The notes under the pieces were generated by a model that saw only the letters and a list, made by a program, of their open reading frames with translations, ran no database searches and was not told where the DNA came from. The position numbers and the translations under genes are program-made. From JAEUIX01 sp964611125 (lineage in GTDB: Bacteria; Planctomycetota; Phycisphaerae; Phycisphaerales; UBA1924), in the NCBI GenBank assembly GCA_964611125.1, contig CAZSZO010000009.1, positions 1 to 64,000 on the forward strand: 64,000 bases of DNA, written 5' to 3'. This document shows positions 53,698 to 61,389 of this stretch, one piece after another. The stretch's first letter is position 1. Every line of letters begins with the position of its first letter.

Positions 53698-54222
53698 CTA
53701 TGCCCTCAGGGCCCGGCCGACGCGCATCAGCTCGCCGCACAATTCGTCCAATCGGCGCGTGATCTCCTCGGCGACGATCGCCTCGCCGTTCACCGCATCG
53801 CCAGCCGCGTAGACATAACGGGGCAGCACGATGCAGCGAAAGTCGACCATGAGGGCGTTGGCGATCTGGAGCGGGGCCATATATGCGCTCGCGCCCCCCG
53901 CCGCGCAGGCCAGGCCCACGACCTTGCCGGTCCAGGCCTTGCCGGTGAGCTCGATGAGGTTCTTGCAGCTCGCCCCCGCGTCATAGTTGTACACCGAGAA
54001 CGCCAGCAGCACGCCCTCGGCGGCCCGGATCTGCTCGGCCAGCCCGGCCACCGCCGGGTGCGCGTACGCCCCGCCGCCGTCGCAGACGGGCAACTTGATC
54101 GGCTCGATATCCAGCAGCGTCGCCTCGCCGGAGCGGGCCCGCAGGCAGCGCACCGCCTCGCGGGCCAGAACGCGCGAACGGCTCTGCGGGTTCAGACTCG
54201 TGGAAATGACCAGCATCGCCAT
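53698..54222 (-). CDS. NADPH-dependent FMN reductase
   Basis: A protein of 174 residues with a flavodoxin-like fold. The N-terminal phosphate loop STSLNPQSRSR, and YNYDAGASCKNLIELTG in place of the usual YN.S.p..LKNaiDw FMN-contact motif. It reduces FMN or quinone/chromate-like acceptors. ATG 54222 (MAMLVISTSL) has GGAG 6 nt upstream. It converges on the PabA-coupled gene and is divergent from bcp. Confidence 0.9.
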   Translation of the reverse strand: MAMLVISTSLNPQSRSRVLAREAVRCLRARSGEATLLDIEPIKLPVCDGGGAYAHPAVAGLAEQIRAAEGVLLAFSVYNYDAGASCKNLIELTGKAWTGKVVGLACAAGGASAYMAPLQIANALMVDFRCIVLPRYVYAAGDAVNGEAIVAEEITRRLDELCGELMRVGRALRA

Positions 54223-54313
54223 GACAGACTCCAGAGGTGGTCGAACGACAGCATTCGGTTCGATCGGGCCCAAGCCTAGCGGCCGCCGCCCCGCGTCTCC
54301 CGCCCGCGCCCTC

Positions 54314-54319
54314 TACCCT
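54314..54319 (+). promoter_or_regulatory. Candidate leaderless -10 (TACCCT) of bcp
   Basis: TACCCT ends 5 nt before ATG 54325. No SD is present. Confidence 0.52.
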
Positions 54320-54324
54320 CACCC

Positions 54325-54789
54325 ATGCCCATCAAGGTCGGCGACCCAGCCCCGGATTTTGACCGCCCCGATCAGCATGGCCAGCCCGTCCGCCTCCGTG
54401 ACCTGCGCGGCAAGCCCGTTGTGATCTACTTCTACCCGCAGGACTTCACTCCCGCCTGCACCGCCCAGGCCTGCGCCTTCCGCGATGCCTATGAGTCGTT
54501 CACGCAGGCCGGCGCCGAGGTCCTGGGCGTGAGCACCGGCTCCAGCGGGGTCCATGCCTCGTTCGCGCAGCGGCACAAGCTCCCGTTCCGGCTGATCGCC
54601 GATGACGGGAGCCTGCGCTCGGCCTTCGGCGTGCCGCGCACGCTCTGGCTCTTTCCCGGACGCGTCACCTACATCCTCGATGCTCAGGGCGTCGTCCGCC
54701 ACACCTTCAGCTCCCAGCTCCAGGTCGGCCGCCACATCGACGACGCCCTACGCGTGGTCCGCGACCTGGCGCAAACGACCCGACCCTAG
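54325..54789 (+). CDS. bcp: Thiol peroxidase of BCP/PrxQ type
   Basis: A protein of 154 residues. Peroxidatic Cys45 and resolving Cys50 in FTPACTAQACAFRD, the PrxQ pattern (Cys spaced by five). N-terminal VGDPAPDFDRPDQHGQPVRL. It reduces hydroperoxides using thioredoxin. The start has TACCCT 5 nt upstream and no SD. Together with the FMN reductase (divergent) this is an oxidative-stress neighbourhood. Confidence 0.95.
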   Translation: MPIKVGDPAPDFDRPDQHGQPVRLRDLRGKPVVIYFYPQDFTPACTAQACAFRDAYESFTQAGAEVLGVSTGSSGVHASFAQRHKLPFRLIADDGSLRSAFGVPRTLWLFPGRVTYILDAQGVVRHTFSSQLQVGRHIDDALRVVRDLAQTTRP

Positions 54790-54790
54790 A

Positions 54791-54895
54791 CAGCACAAAG
54801 CACACAACACACAGCACCCATTCGGAGGGGACTTGCGCCACTTGGCCGCCGGCGCAAGCACCGAAAGTGTGTTGTGTGCTGTGTGCTTTGTGCTG
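54791..54895. terminator. Nested inverted repeat between convergent genes
   Basis: An outer arm CAGCACAAAGCACACA (54791-54806) pairs with 54880-54895; an inner stem CTTGCGCC (54832-54839) pairs with GGCGCAAG (54851-54858). It lies between the bcp stop and the convergent dockerin-protein stop. A bidirectional terminator or a mobile palindrome; no T-tract. The low-complexity CACA/GTGT composition is unlike the surroundings. Confidence 0.6.
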
Positions 54896-54922
54896 CGCTT
54901 TGGGAGGTTTGCCCCGCCCCGT

Positions 54923-55753
54923 CTAGCAACCCTGGAAGTACGCCGTGATCACGTCCGACAGGTCGTCCGGATCCACGCCGCCGTCACCGCTGAAGTCCGC
55001 CGCGGCGCACGCGGGAATCGCGAAGTAGCACGTGATGTAATCCGAGAGGTCATCCGGATCGAGCGTGCCGTCGCCGTTGAAGTCGGCGCGGCACGCCGGG
55101 CCCGAACCCAGCAGGTTCGCGCTCACCCAAGCCGCCGCCAAGTCCAGCTCCGCCGCCGGCCGGGCCTGGTTCACCACGATGTAGAACGGCTCGCTCTCGC
55201 GCACCAGCGGGTCAGAGCACCACATCCGCAGCGTCAGCAGGTACACCCCCGCCTCCGCCGGAGCCGCCGGCGGCGTCGCCTGGCTCAGGAGCGTGATCGT
55301 GAAGTGGTGGTGATACCCGCCGCCGTCATCCACCGTCAGCCCCAGCCCAGGGGTGAGCACATCATCAGGCGGCGTCAGGGCTTGCAGCGGGCCCAGCCGC
55401 ATCCGGATCCGCGGCGCGGCGATCTGCACAAAGTCGCTCCCGTTCCACACCCGCAGCGCCCGCACATAGTCGAACCCCACGACCGAACCCGCGGGCAACT
55501 GACCCTCCTCGGCATCAAAGCCCGGCTCCGCCGCGGAGTCGAACTCGCCCAGCTCCGCCAGGAAGAGCCGGACGCCCGGGGTCATCTGGCCGGTCGCCTC
55601 GTCGGCGCTGGCGGTCACGATCCGTCCCCCTTCCACCCCGAGCACCACGTCTCCCGCGTCGAGCTGGGCGAGGGCCGTCGGCGTCCCGCACATCATCATG
55701 GTCATCACCGCGACGGCCGAGCCGGTCGCACGAAAGGTCGCTGACATCATCAT
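54923..55753 (-). CDS. Exported protein with GC-type dockerin tag
   Basis: A protein of 276 residues with a signal peptide (ends TALAQ, about residue 30) and a beta-rich domain (about 32-215), then the double EF-hand tag (about 222-276): DPDDLSDYITCYF and DPDDLSDVITAYF, ending QGC. Its ATG overlaps the prepilin stop (ATGA), so it is coupled to that gene. Because prepilin-like proteins belong to type II-like secretion systems, the pair hints at export of tagged proteins (inference). Confidence 0.87.
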   Translation of the reverse strand: MMMSATFRATGSAVAVMTMMMCGTPTALAQLDAGDVVLGVEGGRIVTASADEATGQMTPGVRLFLAELGEFDSAAEPGFDAEEGQLPAGSVVGFDYVRALRVWNGSDFVQIAAPRIRMRLGPLQALTPPDDVLTPGLGLTVDDGGGYHHHFTITLLSQATPPAAPAEAGVYLLTLRMWCSDPLVRESEPFYIVVNQARPAAELDLAAAWVSANLLGSGPACRADFNGDGTLDPDDLSDYITCYFAIPACAAADFSGDGGVDPDDLSDVITAYFQGC

Positions 55754-56589
55754 TTGGCGATCTCCGGATAGAAGCTGTTATTGTCAAAGTCCGCGTACAC
55801 CTGTTCGAAGTTGAGGGTCGAGGCATGCCCGTCAAGGAAGCCGTAGTTCGCGGCCCCGCGCCAGGAATTCCTCGCCCCGCCGTGCGCGTTGAGCTGCATC
55901 TGCGCCGACGCCGCGCGCGGGGCCCCGGCGGCCCCCGCGTCGCTCCAGTTCTCCACATGCACATGATCCGATCTTGCAAACTGCGGATCGGGATCCCCCC
56001 TGGTCATCATCAGAAAGTGGACCGTCGCCGACGGGCGGGGTATCCGCGCCAGCGTGTCGTACGAAGGGCGGGCCATCAACTGCCGCGCCGGCTTCTTGCT
56101 GCGCGTCACGTAGTTGTTCAGCCCATACGACGTCCAGCGGGCCACCCGCCCCGTCGGCGGCGAAGCCGGGTCCGCCGCGTACGCCTCCGCATAGGCCCTG
56201 AAGGTCATGCCCGCATCGCTTCCCCCCTCGCTCACCGCCCACAGGGCGCTGTCATCACCCGGCGAGCGCAGCACCAGCGGACCCTCGGCGTACTGGGCCA
56301 GCGTCATCGGCCACGCACGGCGCGGATCCCCCAGCCCCCCGTGGGCCAGCGCGGCGTCCACAAAGGCCTCCTTGAAATCGTTGATGTAGAGCACGTGCGC
56401 CGTCTCCAGCATGCGCACCTGCGCCAGGCACTTGGTCGTCCGCGCCGCGCGCCGGGCGCCCGAGAGCGACGGCAGCAGAATCGCCATGAGCAGCGCGATG
56501 ACCGCGATGACCACGAGCAACTCCACCAGCGTGAACGCCGGCCACGCAGGCCCGGAGCGACGCCCCGGGCCGTGAGTCCGCAATGGCAT
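55750..56589 (-). CDS. Type II secretion prepilin-like protein (DUF1559-like)
   Basis: A protein of 279 residues. Prepilin peptidase site and helix FTLVELLVVIAVIALLMAIL (about 19-38), then a soluble pseudopilin-like domain. Near the end GFLDGHASTLNF matches the H-X9-DG/DUF1559 pattern abundant in planctomycetes. ATG 56589 has AAGGGTG 5 nt upstream; the longer frame to 56646 is unsupported. Translationally coupled to the dockerin-tagged gene downstream. Confidence 0.9.
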   Translation of the reverse strand: MPLRTHGPGRRSGPAWPAFTLVELLVVIAVIALLMAILLPSLSGARRAARTTKCLAQVRMLETAHVLYINDFKEAFVDAALAHGGLGDPRRAWPMTLAQYAEGPLVLRSPGDDSALWAVSEGGSDAGMTFRAYAEAYAADPASPPTGRVARWTSYGLNNYVTRSKKPARQLMARPSYDTLARIPRPSATVHFLMMTRGDPDPQFARSDHVHVENWSDAGAAGAPRAASAQMQLNAHGGARNSWRGAANYGFLDGHASTLNFEQVYADFDNNSFYPEIAK

Positions 56590-56730
56590 AGATTCACCCT
56601 TGGCCGGGCTGCTGGCCCGCAGGCGCCAGTCCGCCCGACTGTTCACGTGACTTAAGCGAAGGTCAAACTGACGATTGAGCGCGTGCGCTCGGCGGCCAGC
56701 CGCCGGGGCCCTCCGCGCGCCGGAGCAGGT

Positions 56731-57189
56731 TCAGGCCCCCGCGCCGATCGGTGGCCCGCGCGCCCGCGCCGCCCCCGGGCTGACCCGCTCGCACCTTCCG
56801 CTGATGATGCGCGCCTCGCCTGGCGGCGGCAGGCTGACCACCACCAACACTGTCGGACCCTCGCCAACTGGGCGGGCCTCGGCAATCGCGGCGCACACCG
56901 CGCACTCGTGATGGCCGGGTTCGTTCGAACCGCGCCTCGGCTCGTCGTCGCCGTGCGATTGACCCGTCTCGCCCGCGTGCGGGCAGCACCGCTCCGCCGC
57001 AAACGCCGAGCCCGCAACCGCGTCGACATCCCCCGGGTGGCCCCCCGAGTGGCCCCCCGAGTGGCCCCCCGTCTCGCCCCGCCCGCCGTGATGGTGCCAC
57101 ACCGGCCCGAGCAGCACGCTCAGCAGCCCGAGCAAGGCCCACCACGCGGGGCTGAATTGGCGACCATGTCTGCGCACCGGAAGCTCCAT
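56731..57189 (-). CDS. His-rich metal-related protein (DUF2946-like)
   Basis: A protein of 152 residues. An N-terminal TM (about 14-30) is followed by a His/Gly-rich tract (WHHHGG..., GGHSGGHSGGH from 12-bp repeats) and a CxxC in ECAVCAAIA, reminiscent of DUF2946 proteins found with metal-resistance genes. The tail is Arg/Gly/Pro-rich. Probably an envelope metal-binding or chaperone-like protein (inference). GGAGGGG lies 4 nt before the ATG. A perfect palindrome 36 bp upstream may be its operator. Confidence 0.6.
   Translation of the reverse strand: MELPVRRHGRQFSPAWWALLGLLSVLLGPVWHHHGGRGETGGHSGGHSGGHPGDVDAVAGSAFAAERCCPHAGETGQSHGDDEPRRGSNEPGHHECAVCAAIAEARPVGEGPTVLVVVSLPPPGEARIISGRCERVSPGAARARGPPIGAGA
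57037..57072 (-). repeat. Three 12-bp tandem repeats encoding GGHS
   Basis: Units GTGGCCCCCCGA (plus-strand view) at 57037-57072 encode the repeated Gly-Gly-His-Ser in the His-rich protein. As in the DUF155-like gene, a 12-bp unit preserves frame. Confidence 0.85.
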
Positions 57190-57224
57190 CTGACCCCTCC
57201 ATCATACCGCTATCCGCCTGCACA

Positions 57225-57239
57225 TGCAACTCAGTTGCA
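57225..57239. promoter_or_regulatory. Palindromic operator candidate TGCAACT-C-AGTTGCA
   Basis: A perfect 7-1-7 palindrome, 36 bp upstream of the His-rich gene start and within an A+T-richer patch. Position and shape suit a dimeric metalloregulator of the Fur/Zur or MerR kind; the regulator is unidentified. Confidence 0.5.
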
Positions 57240-57396
57240 AATGAGTCCCCCCGCCCCCCCACACACTCCCCCTTCGGCCACGCCCTCACTCCGGCCCCGC
57301 CGCTCGCGCCGCCCGCGTCCTCCCCGCACGACGGAAAATGCCAAAGATCGCTGAACTCGACCCCGCCCCCGCGCCCTTCACCTCGTGAGGCACCCG

Positions 57397-58233
57397 ATGA
57401 GCACGCTCCCCCCCAACCCGAGCCCGCCGTTACCGGACGACGACCTCCCCGCCGCCCTGAGGCGCGACCTGCTCGAGCTGCACGCCCTTGCCGAAACCCG
57501 CCGGGCCATCCCGCCCGATCTCGATGCCGAAATCCTCGCCGCGGCCCACGCCAAGCTCCGCCCCGCCGAGCAGCCGCGCAGGCTGCTCTTGGCCCAGCTC
57601 CGCTACGCCGGGCCCGTCGCCGCCGCGGCGGCGCTGGTCCTTGTGGCCTACGTCTCGGTCTACCTCGCATCGCCCGTCAGCCCCGCTGGCGGCCCGCGGC
57701 TGCCGCTGGCCGGGCGCCCCGTCGCCATTGGTGAGCTCAAGTCCGAGTCCGCCGCCGACCCGCTCAGCTCAGGCTCCGGAGGCCTTTCGCACCCCAGCCG
57801 CGCCCTTGACGTCGCCGCCCAAGACCCATCAGCCGCCCCAACCTCCACACTCCCCTCACCTCCAATGGCCCCCGCCGGCGCCCTCGCCGCGGGCCGTGCT
57901 CAGCACGACGCCAAGAACGACGCCGCCGGCGCCAACCTGCGGGAAGCCGAGGCGAACGCCGAGCTCGCCATCGCCCGGCTCCCAGGCGATCTCACCGGCG
58001 ACGGCGTCGTGGACATTCTCGACGCCCTCGCCCTGGCCCGCGCGATCCGCGATGACGCCGTCACCCCCGCCATGACCGCCCTGGCCGATCTCAACCACGA
58101 TGGCGTCCTCGACCGCGACGACATCGACGCCATCGCCCGCTCCGCCGTCAGCCTCGCCGCACACACGCCCGCCCCGGCCAAGCCCGCCGGCCCCCCCTCT
58201 CCCAGCGGCCCGGCCGCCGGAGGCGGCACATGA
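57397..58233 (+). CDS. Membrane-anchored protein with C-terminal dockerin-like EF-hand pair
   Basis: A protein of 278 residues. A cytosolic N-terminal segment (about 1-70, helical, like the start of anti-sigma or zinc-less adaptor proteins), one TM (about 71-91, GPVAAAAALVLVAYVSVYLA), a Ser/Pro linker and a dockerin-like domain (about 195-255): DLTGDGVVDILDALALARAI and DLNHDGVLDRDDIDAIAR. The two Ca-binding loops are canonical (D-x-D/N-x-D...D). ATG 57397 has GAGG 6 nt upstream. Its stop overlaps the next gene's start (ATGA). Head of a three-gene operon. Confidence 0.87.
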   Translation: MSTLPPNPSPPLPDDDLPAALRRDLLELHALAETRRAIPPDLDAEILAAAHAKLRPAEQPRRLLLAQLRYAGPVAAAAALVLVAYVSVYLASPVSPAGGPRLPLAGRPVAIGELKSESAADPLSSGSGGLSHPSRALDVAAQDPSAAPTSTLPSPPMAPAGALAAGRAQHDAKNDAAGANLREAEANAELAIARLPGDLTGDGVVDILDALALARAIRDDAVTPAMTALADLNHDGVLDRDDIDAIARSAVSLAAHTPAPAKPAGPPSPSGPAAGGGT

Positions 58234-58952
58234 ACCGCGCCCACCCGCCCACTCACTCACTCGCCCACCCACTCGCCCACCCGTTCGCCGGGCTCGCCGG
58301 GCTCGCACTCCTCACCTTGGCCATCCTCGGGTTCAGCCGGGCCCCCGGCGCCCCCGGCCAGCCCGATCGGGCCGAGGGCGCCAAAAACGCCATCCGCTTC
58401 GAATCGGTCGACGTCTTCGTCGACTCCGGCCCCCAGCCCCTCGCGGCGTACCAGTTCGAACTCACCGCCCCCGCCGAGCCGGGCTTCCAGTCGGTCATCG
58501 TCGGTGTCGAGGGCGGCGAGCACGCCGCGTACGCCTCGCCCCCCTATTACGACCCCAAGGCCCTGCAGAACGACCGCATCATCATCGCGTCGTTCAGCCT
58601 CGCCGAAGAGCTCCCCACCGGCCGCACCCGCGTCGCCCGCCTGCACATGCAGGTGCGCCCCGCGCCGGCGCCACCCGCCAAGCCCGCAGCGGCGCCGCAG
58701 GGCCCGACCTCGCCAGACAAAGACACCCCAGCCCCCACCGCCAAGGCCCCGGCCGAATCACCCGCAATCCAAACTCCCACACAGGCCCCCGCTTCGGCCG
58801 GCCAGCCCGCCCGCAGCCAGCCCGCCCGGCGCGAGGCCACCGGCCAGGCCCGCGCCAGCACATACACCATCCAACTCATGACCGCGGCGACCCGCGATGG
58901 CGCCCCCGCCAAAGCCGAAGCCACCGTCCGCGTCACCGGAGGCGCCCCATGA
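58230..58952 (+). CDS. Cohesin-like exported protein
   Basis: A protein of 240 residues. N-terminal hydrophobic export segment (about 20-38), then a beta-rich domain (about 55-143): RFESVDVFVDSGPQPLAAYQ, SVIVGVEGGE, PPYYDPKALQNDRIIIASFS and LPTGRTRVARLHMQV. This follows the strand pattern of cohesin domains (assignment from pattern, moderate). A Pro/Ala linker (about 144-205) interrupts the fold before a last strand pair. GGAGG lies 7 nt before the ATG; both ends overlap neighbours by ATGA. It would be the natural receptor for the dockerin-like module upstream. Confidence 0.75.
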   Translation: MNRAHPPTHSLAHPLAHPFAGLAGLALLTLAILGFSRAPGAPGQPDRAEGAKNAIRFESVDVFVDSGPQPLAAYQFELTAPAEPGFQSVIVGVEGGEHAAYASPPYYDPKALQNDRIIIASFSLAEELPTGRTRVARLHMQVRPAPAPPAKPAAAPQGPTSPDKDTPAPTAKAPAESPAIQTPTQAPASAGQPARSQPARREATGQARASTYTIQLMTAATRDGAPAKAEATVRVTGGAP

Positions 58953-61384
58953 CCACCCACAACCAGCCCCGCTCGTCCCATCCGTCCCCTTCACCTTCGC
59001 GCCGCTCGTCACCGGGCGCCAACCCTCGCCGCACGCCGCCCTGGGCGCTCGTGTCGGTCGCCTCCGCGGCGCTGGCCGCGACCGTCGGGCTGGCGCTCCT
59101 GGGCCTCTCCTCGTGCGCGCAAAAGGCAGCCTCGGAGCAGCAGGCCGCAAACCAGCCGGGCGCCACCACGGCCGCTGACATGGCGCCGATCGGCGTCGGC
59201 CAGTCATCTCTCGGCCTCGACCCCCAGGTCACCCTCGGGCGCAACAGCGCCGTCGCCGGGCTGCCGCCCTACTCGCGCGGCCTGTCGACCCTCAGTGAAT
59301 CCGAAAAGTCCGAATACGGAAATCCGAAGTTGCTGGGCGACATTCCTCTCGTGGGTTCTCTCCTGCGAGCGGGCTCCGCCGCCGCCGCGCCCGACGCCTT
59401 CCGCGACCTCCGCCGGCAGGTCGACCTCGCCGGGTCGCTCCCCGGTCTTCAGGACGAGGTCTGGGTCATCCAGCGGGCCCGCCCCGCCGGCCAGCCCGGC
59501 GCGGGCGACGACCGCCCCGGCTCCGGCGCCCTCGTCACCACCGATCCCAATCAACCCGCCGTCCAGATCCCCCTCCCGCTCAAGCACACCGATGTCACCG
59601 CCTCCATCGCCGGCAACATCGCCGGCGTCACCGTCACCCAGCAGTTCGCCAACCCCTTCAACACCAAGATCGAGGCCGTCTACGTCTTCCCGCTCCCCGA
59701 AAACGCCGCGATCAACGACTTCGTCATGACCATCGGCGACCGCCGCATTCGCGGCGTGATCCGCGACCGTGACGAAGCCCGGCAGGTCTACGAGGCCGCA
59801 AGGTCCCAGGGCTACGCCGCGTCGCTGCTCCAGCAGGAGCGCCCCAACATCTTCACCCAAAAGGTCGCCAACATCGAACCGGGCAGGCAGATCGATGTCG
59901 GCATCACCTACTTCAACACCCTCGAATATGTCGACGGCGGCTTCGAGTTCGTCCTGCCTATGGTCGTCGGCCCCCGGTACAACCCCCCCAGTTTCTACGA
60001 CGGCGTCGCCGCCGTCGGGCGCGAGCAGGGCGCCCGCGAGCCCGGGGCCTCCGGCCAGCCCGTCGAAGTCTCCTATCTCCGCCCCGGCGAGCGCAGCGGC
60101 CACGATATCAACGTCTCGATCAACCTCAGCGCCGGCATGCCCATCAGCGCCATCGAGTCGCGCTCGCACGTCATCGACGTGACCCGCGGACCCCAGCCCA
60201 CCATCGCCGCCATCCGCCTCTCCAGCCGCGACAGCATCCCCAACAAGGACCTCGTCGTCCGCTACACCGTCGCCGGCGACGCCCTCCGCTCCGGCGTCAC
60301 CCTCGGGGCCGACAAGGACGGCGGGCAGTACCTCCAGTTGCTCCTGGTGCCCCCCGCCGCCACCGCCTCCCTCAAGCGCGCCCCCGTTGAGCTCGTCTTC
60401 GTCCTCGATTGCTCCGGCTCCATGCAGGGCCGACCCATCGAGCAGGCCGTCGCCGCCGTCGTCCGCGGCCTCCGCCGCCTCGACCCAAGCGACACCTTCC
60501 AGATCATCAACTTCGCCAGCACCGCCTCTCAGCTCGGGTCCGCACCGGTCCCCGCCACCGACGCCAACATCGCCCGCGGCGTCCGCTACGCCCAGGGCCT
60601 CTTCGGCGCCGGCGGCACCGAGATGCTCAACGGCCTGCGCGCCTCCCTCGACTTCCCCCACGACCCCCGCCGCCTCCGCTTCGTCTGCTTCCTCACCGAC
60701 GGCTACATCGGCAACGAGAACGAAATCCTGGGCGAGATCCAGGCCCGCCTCGGCGCCAGCCGCATCTTCAGCTTCGGCGTCGGCACATCCGTCAACCGCT
60801 ACCTCATCGATTCCATGGGCCGCGTCGGGCGCGGCTGCGTCGCCCATGTCGCCGCCGGCGACGCCCCCGAGACCATCATGGACGCCTTCTTCGACCGCAT
60901 CAGCCGCCCCGCCCTCACCGATATCGCCCTCGACTTCGGCGGCCTCGACGTCGCCGAGGTCTACCCCAGCCGCCTCAGCGACCTCTTCGTCGGCCGGGCC
61001 CTCACCGTCACCGCCAAGCTCAAGCCCGGCGCCGCGATCACCAACACCACCCTCCGCATCCGCGGCAAGCAGGGCGGCGCCGACGCCGCGTTCGAGATCC
61101 CCCTCACCGTCAGCGGCGTGGTCCCCCCCGCCCGCCACGAAGCCCTCCCGAGCATCTGGGCCCGCGCCAAGATCGCCGCGCTCGCCGACGCGACCTCGCC
61201 GCAGGCGATGCAGGAGAACCTGGGCCAGATCAAGCAGACCGCCCTGAGCTACAACCTGATGTCAGCCTTCACGTCGTTCGTCGCAGTCGACTCGCTGGCC
61301 CCCACCCAGGGCGCCTTCGGCGTGACAGTCCCCGTCGCCGTGCCGGTCCCCGACGGCGTCCGCTACGACTCGGCGGTGCGGTGA
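58949..61384 (+). CDS. VIT and von Willebrand A domain lipoprotein
   Basis: A protein of 811 residues. A basic Ser/Pro-rich N-terminus, TM or lipoprotein signal with LGLSSC (Cys56), VIT domain (about 195-345, with ALVTTDPNQPAVQIPLPL start) and VWA domain (about 480-650) with MIDAS DCSGSM (Asp487) and the Thr/Asp positions (GTEMLNG, FLTDG). C-terminal AFTSFVAVDS as in inter-alpha-trypsin-inhibitor-like bacterial proteins. It should be metal-dependent adhesive, facing the periplasm or outside. GGAGG lies 7 nt before the ATG; it is coupled to the cohesin-like gene. The gene is followed by an IS remnant. Confidence 0.93.
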   Translation: MTTHNQPRSSHPSPSPSRRSSPGANPRRTPPWALVSVASAALAATVGLALLGLSSCAQKAASEQQAANQPGATTAADMAPIGVGQSSLGLDPQVTLGRNSAVAGLPPYSRGLSTLSESEKSEYGNPKLLGDIPLVGSLLRAGSAAAAPDAFRDLRRQVDLAGSLPGLQDEVWVIQRARPAGQPGAGDDRPGSGALVTTDPNQPAVQIPLPLKHTDVTASIAGNIAGVTVTQQFANPFNTKIEAVYVFPLPENAAINDFVMTIGDRRIRGVIRDRDEARQVYEAARSQGYAASLLQQERPNIFTQKVANIEPGRQIDVGITYFNTLEYVDGGFEFVLPMVVGPRYNPPSFYDGVAAVGREQGAREPGASGQPVEVSYLRPGERSGHDINVSINLSAGMPISAIESRSHVIDVTRGPQPTIAAIRLSSRDSIPNKDLVVRYTVAGDALRSGVTLGADKDGGQYLQLLLVPPAATASLKRAPVELVFVLDCSGSMQGRPIEQAVAAVVRGLRRLDPSDTFQIINFASTASQLGSAPVPATDANIARGVRYAQGLFGAGGTEMLNGLRASLDFPHDPRRLRFVCFLTDGYIGNENEILGEIQARLGASRIFSFGVGTSVNRYLIDSMGRVGRGCVAHVAAGDAPETIMDAFFDRISRPALTDIALDFGGLDVAEVYPSRLSDLFVGRALTVTAKLKPGAAITNTTLRIRGKQGGADAAFEIPLTVSGVVPPARHEALPSIWARAKIAALADATSPQAMQENLGQIKQTALSYNLMSAFTSFVAVDSLAPTQGAFGVTVPVAVPVPDGVRYDSAVR

Positions 61385-61389
61385 CTTCG

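Noticed and set aside
59204..61138. Long minus-strand frame opposite the VIT/VWA gene
   Set aside because: Gly/Ala/Asp/Val-rich shadow with no motif; the plus-strand protein has VIT and VWA domains.
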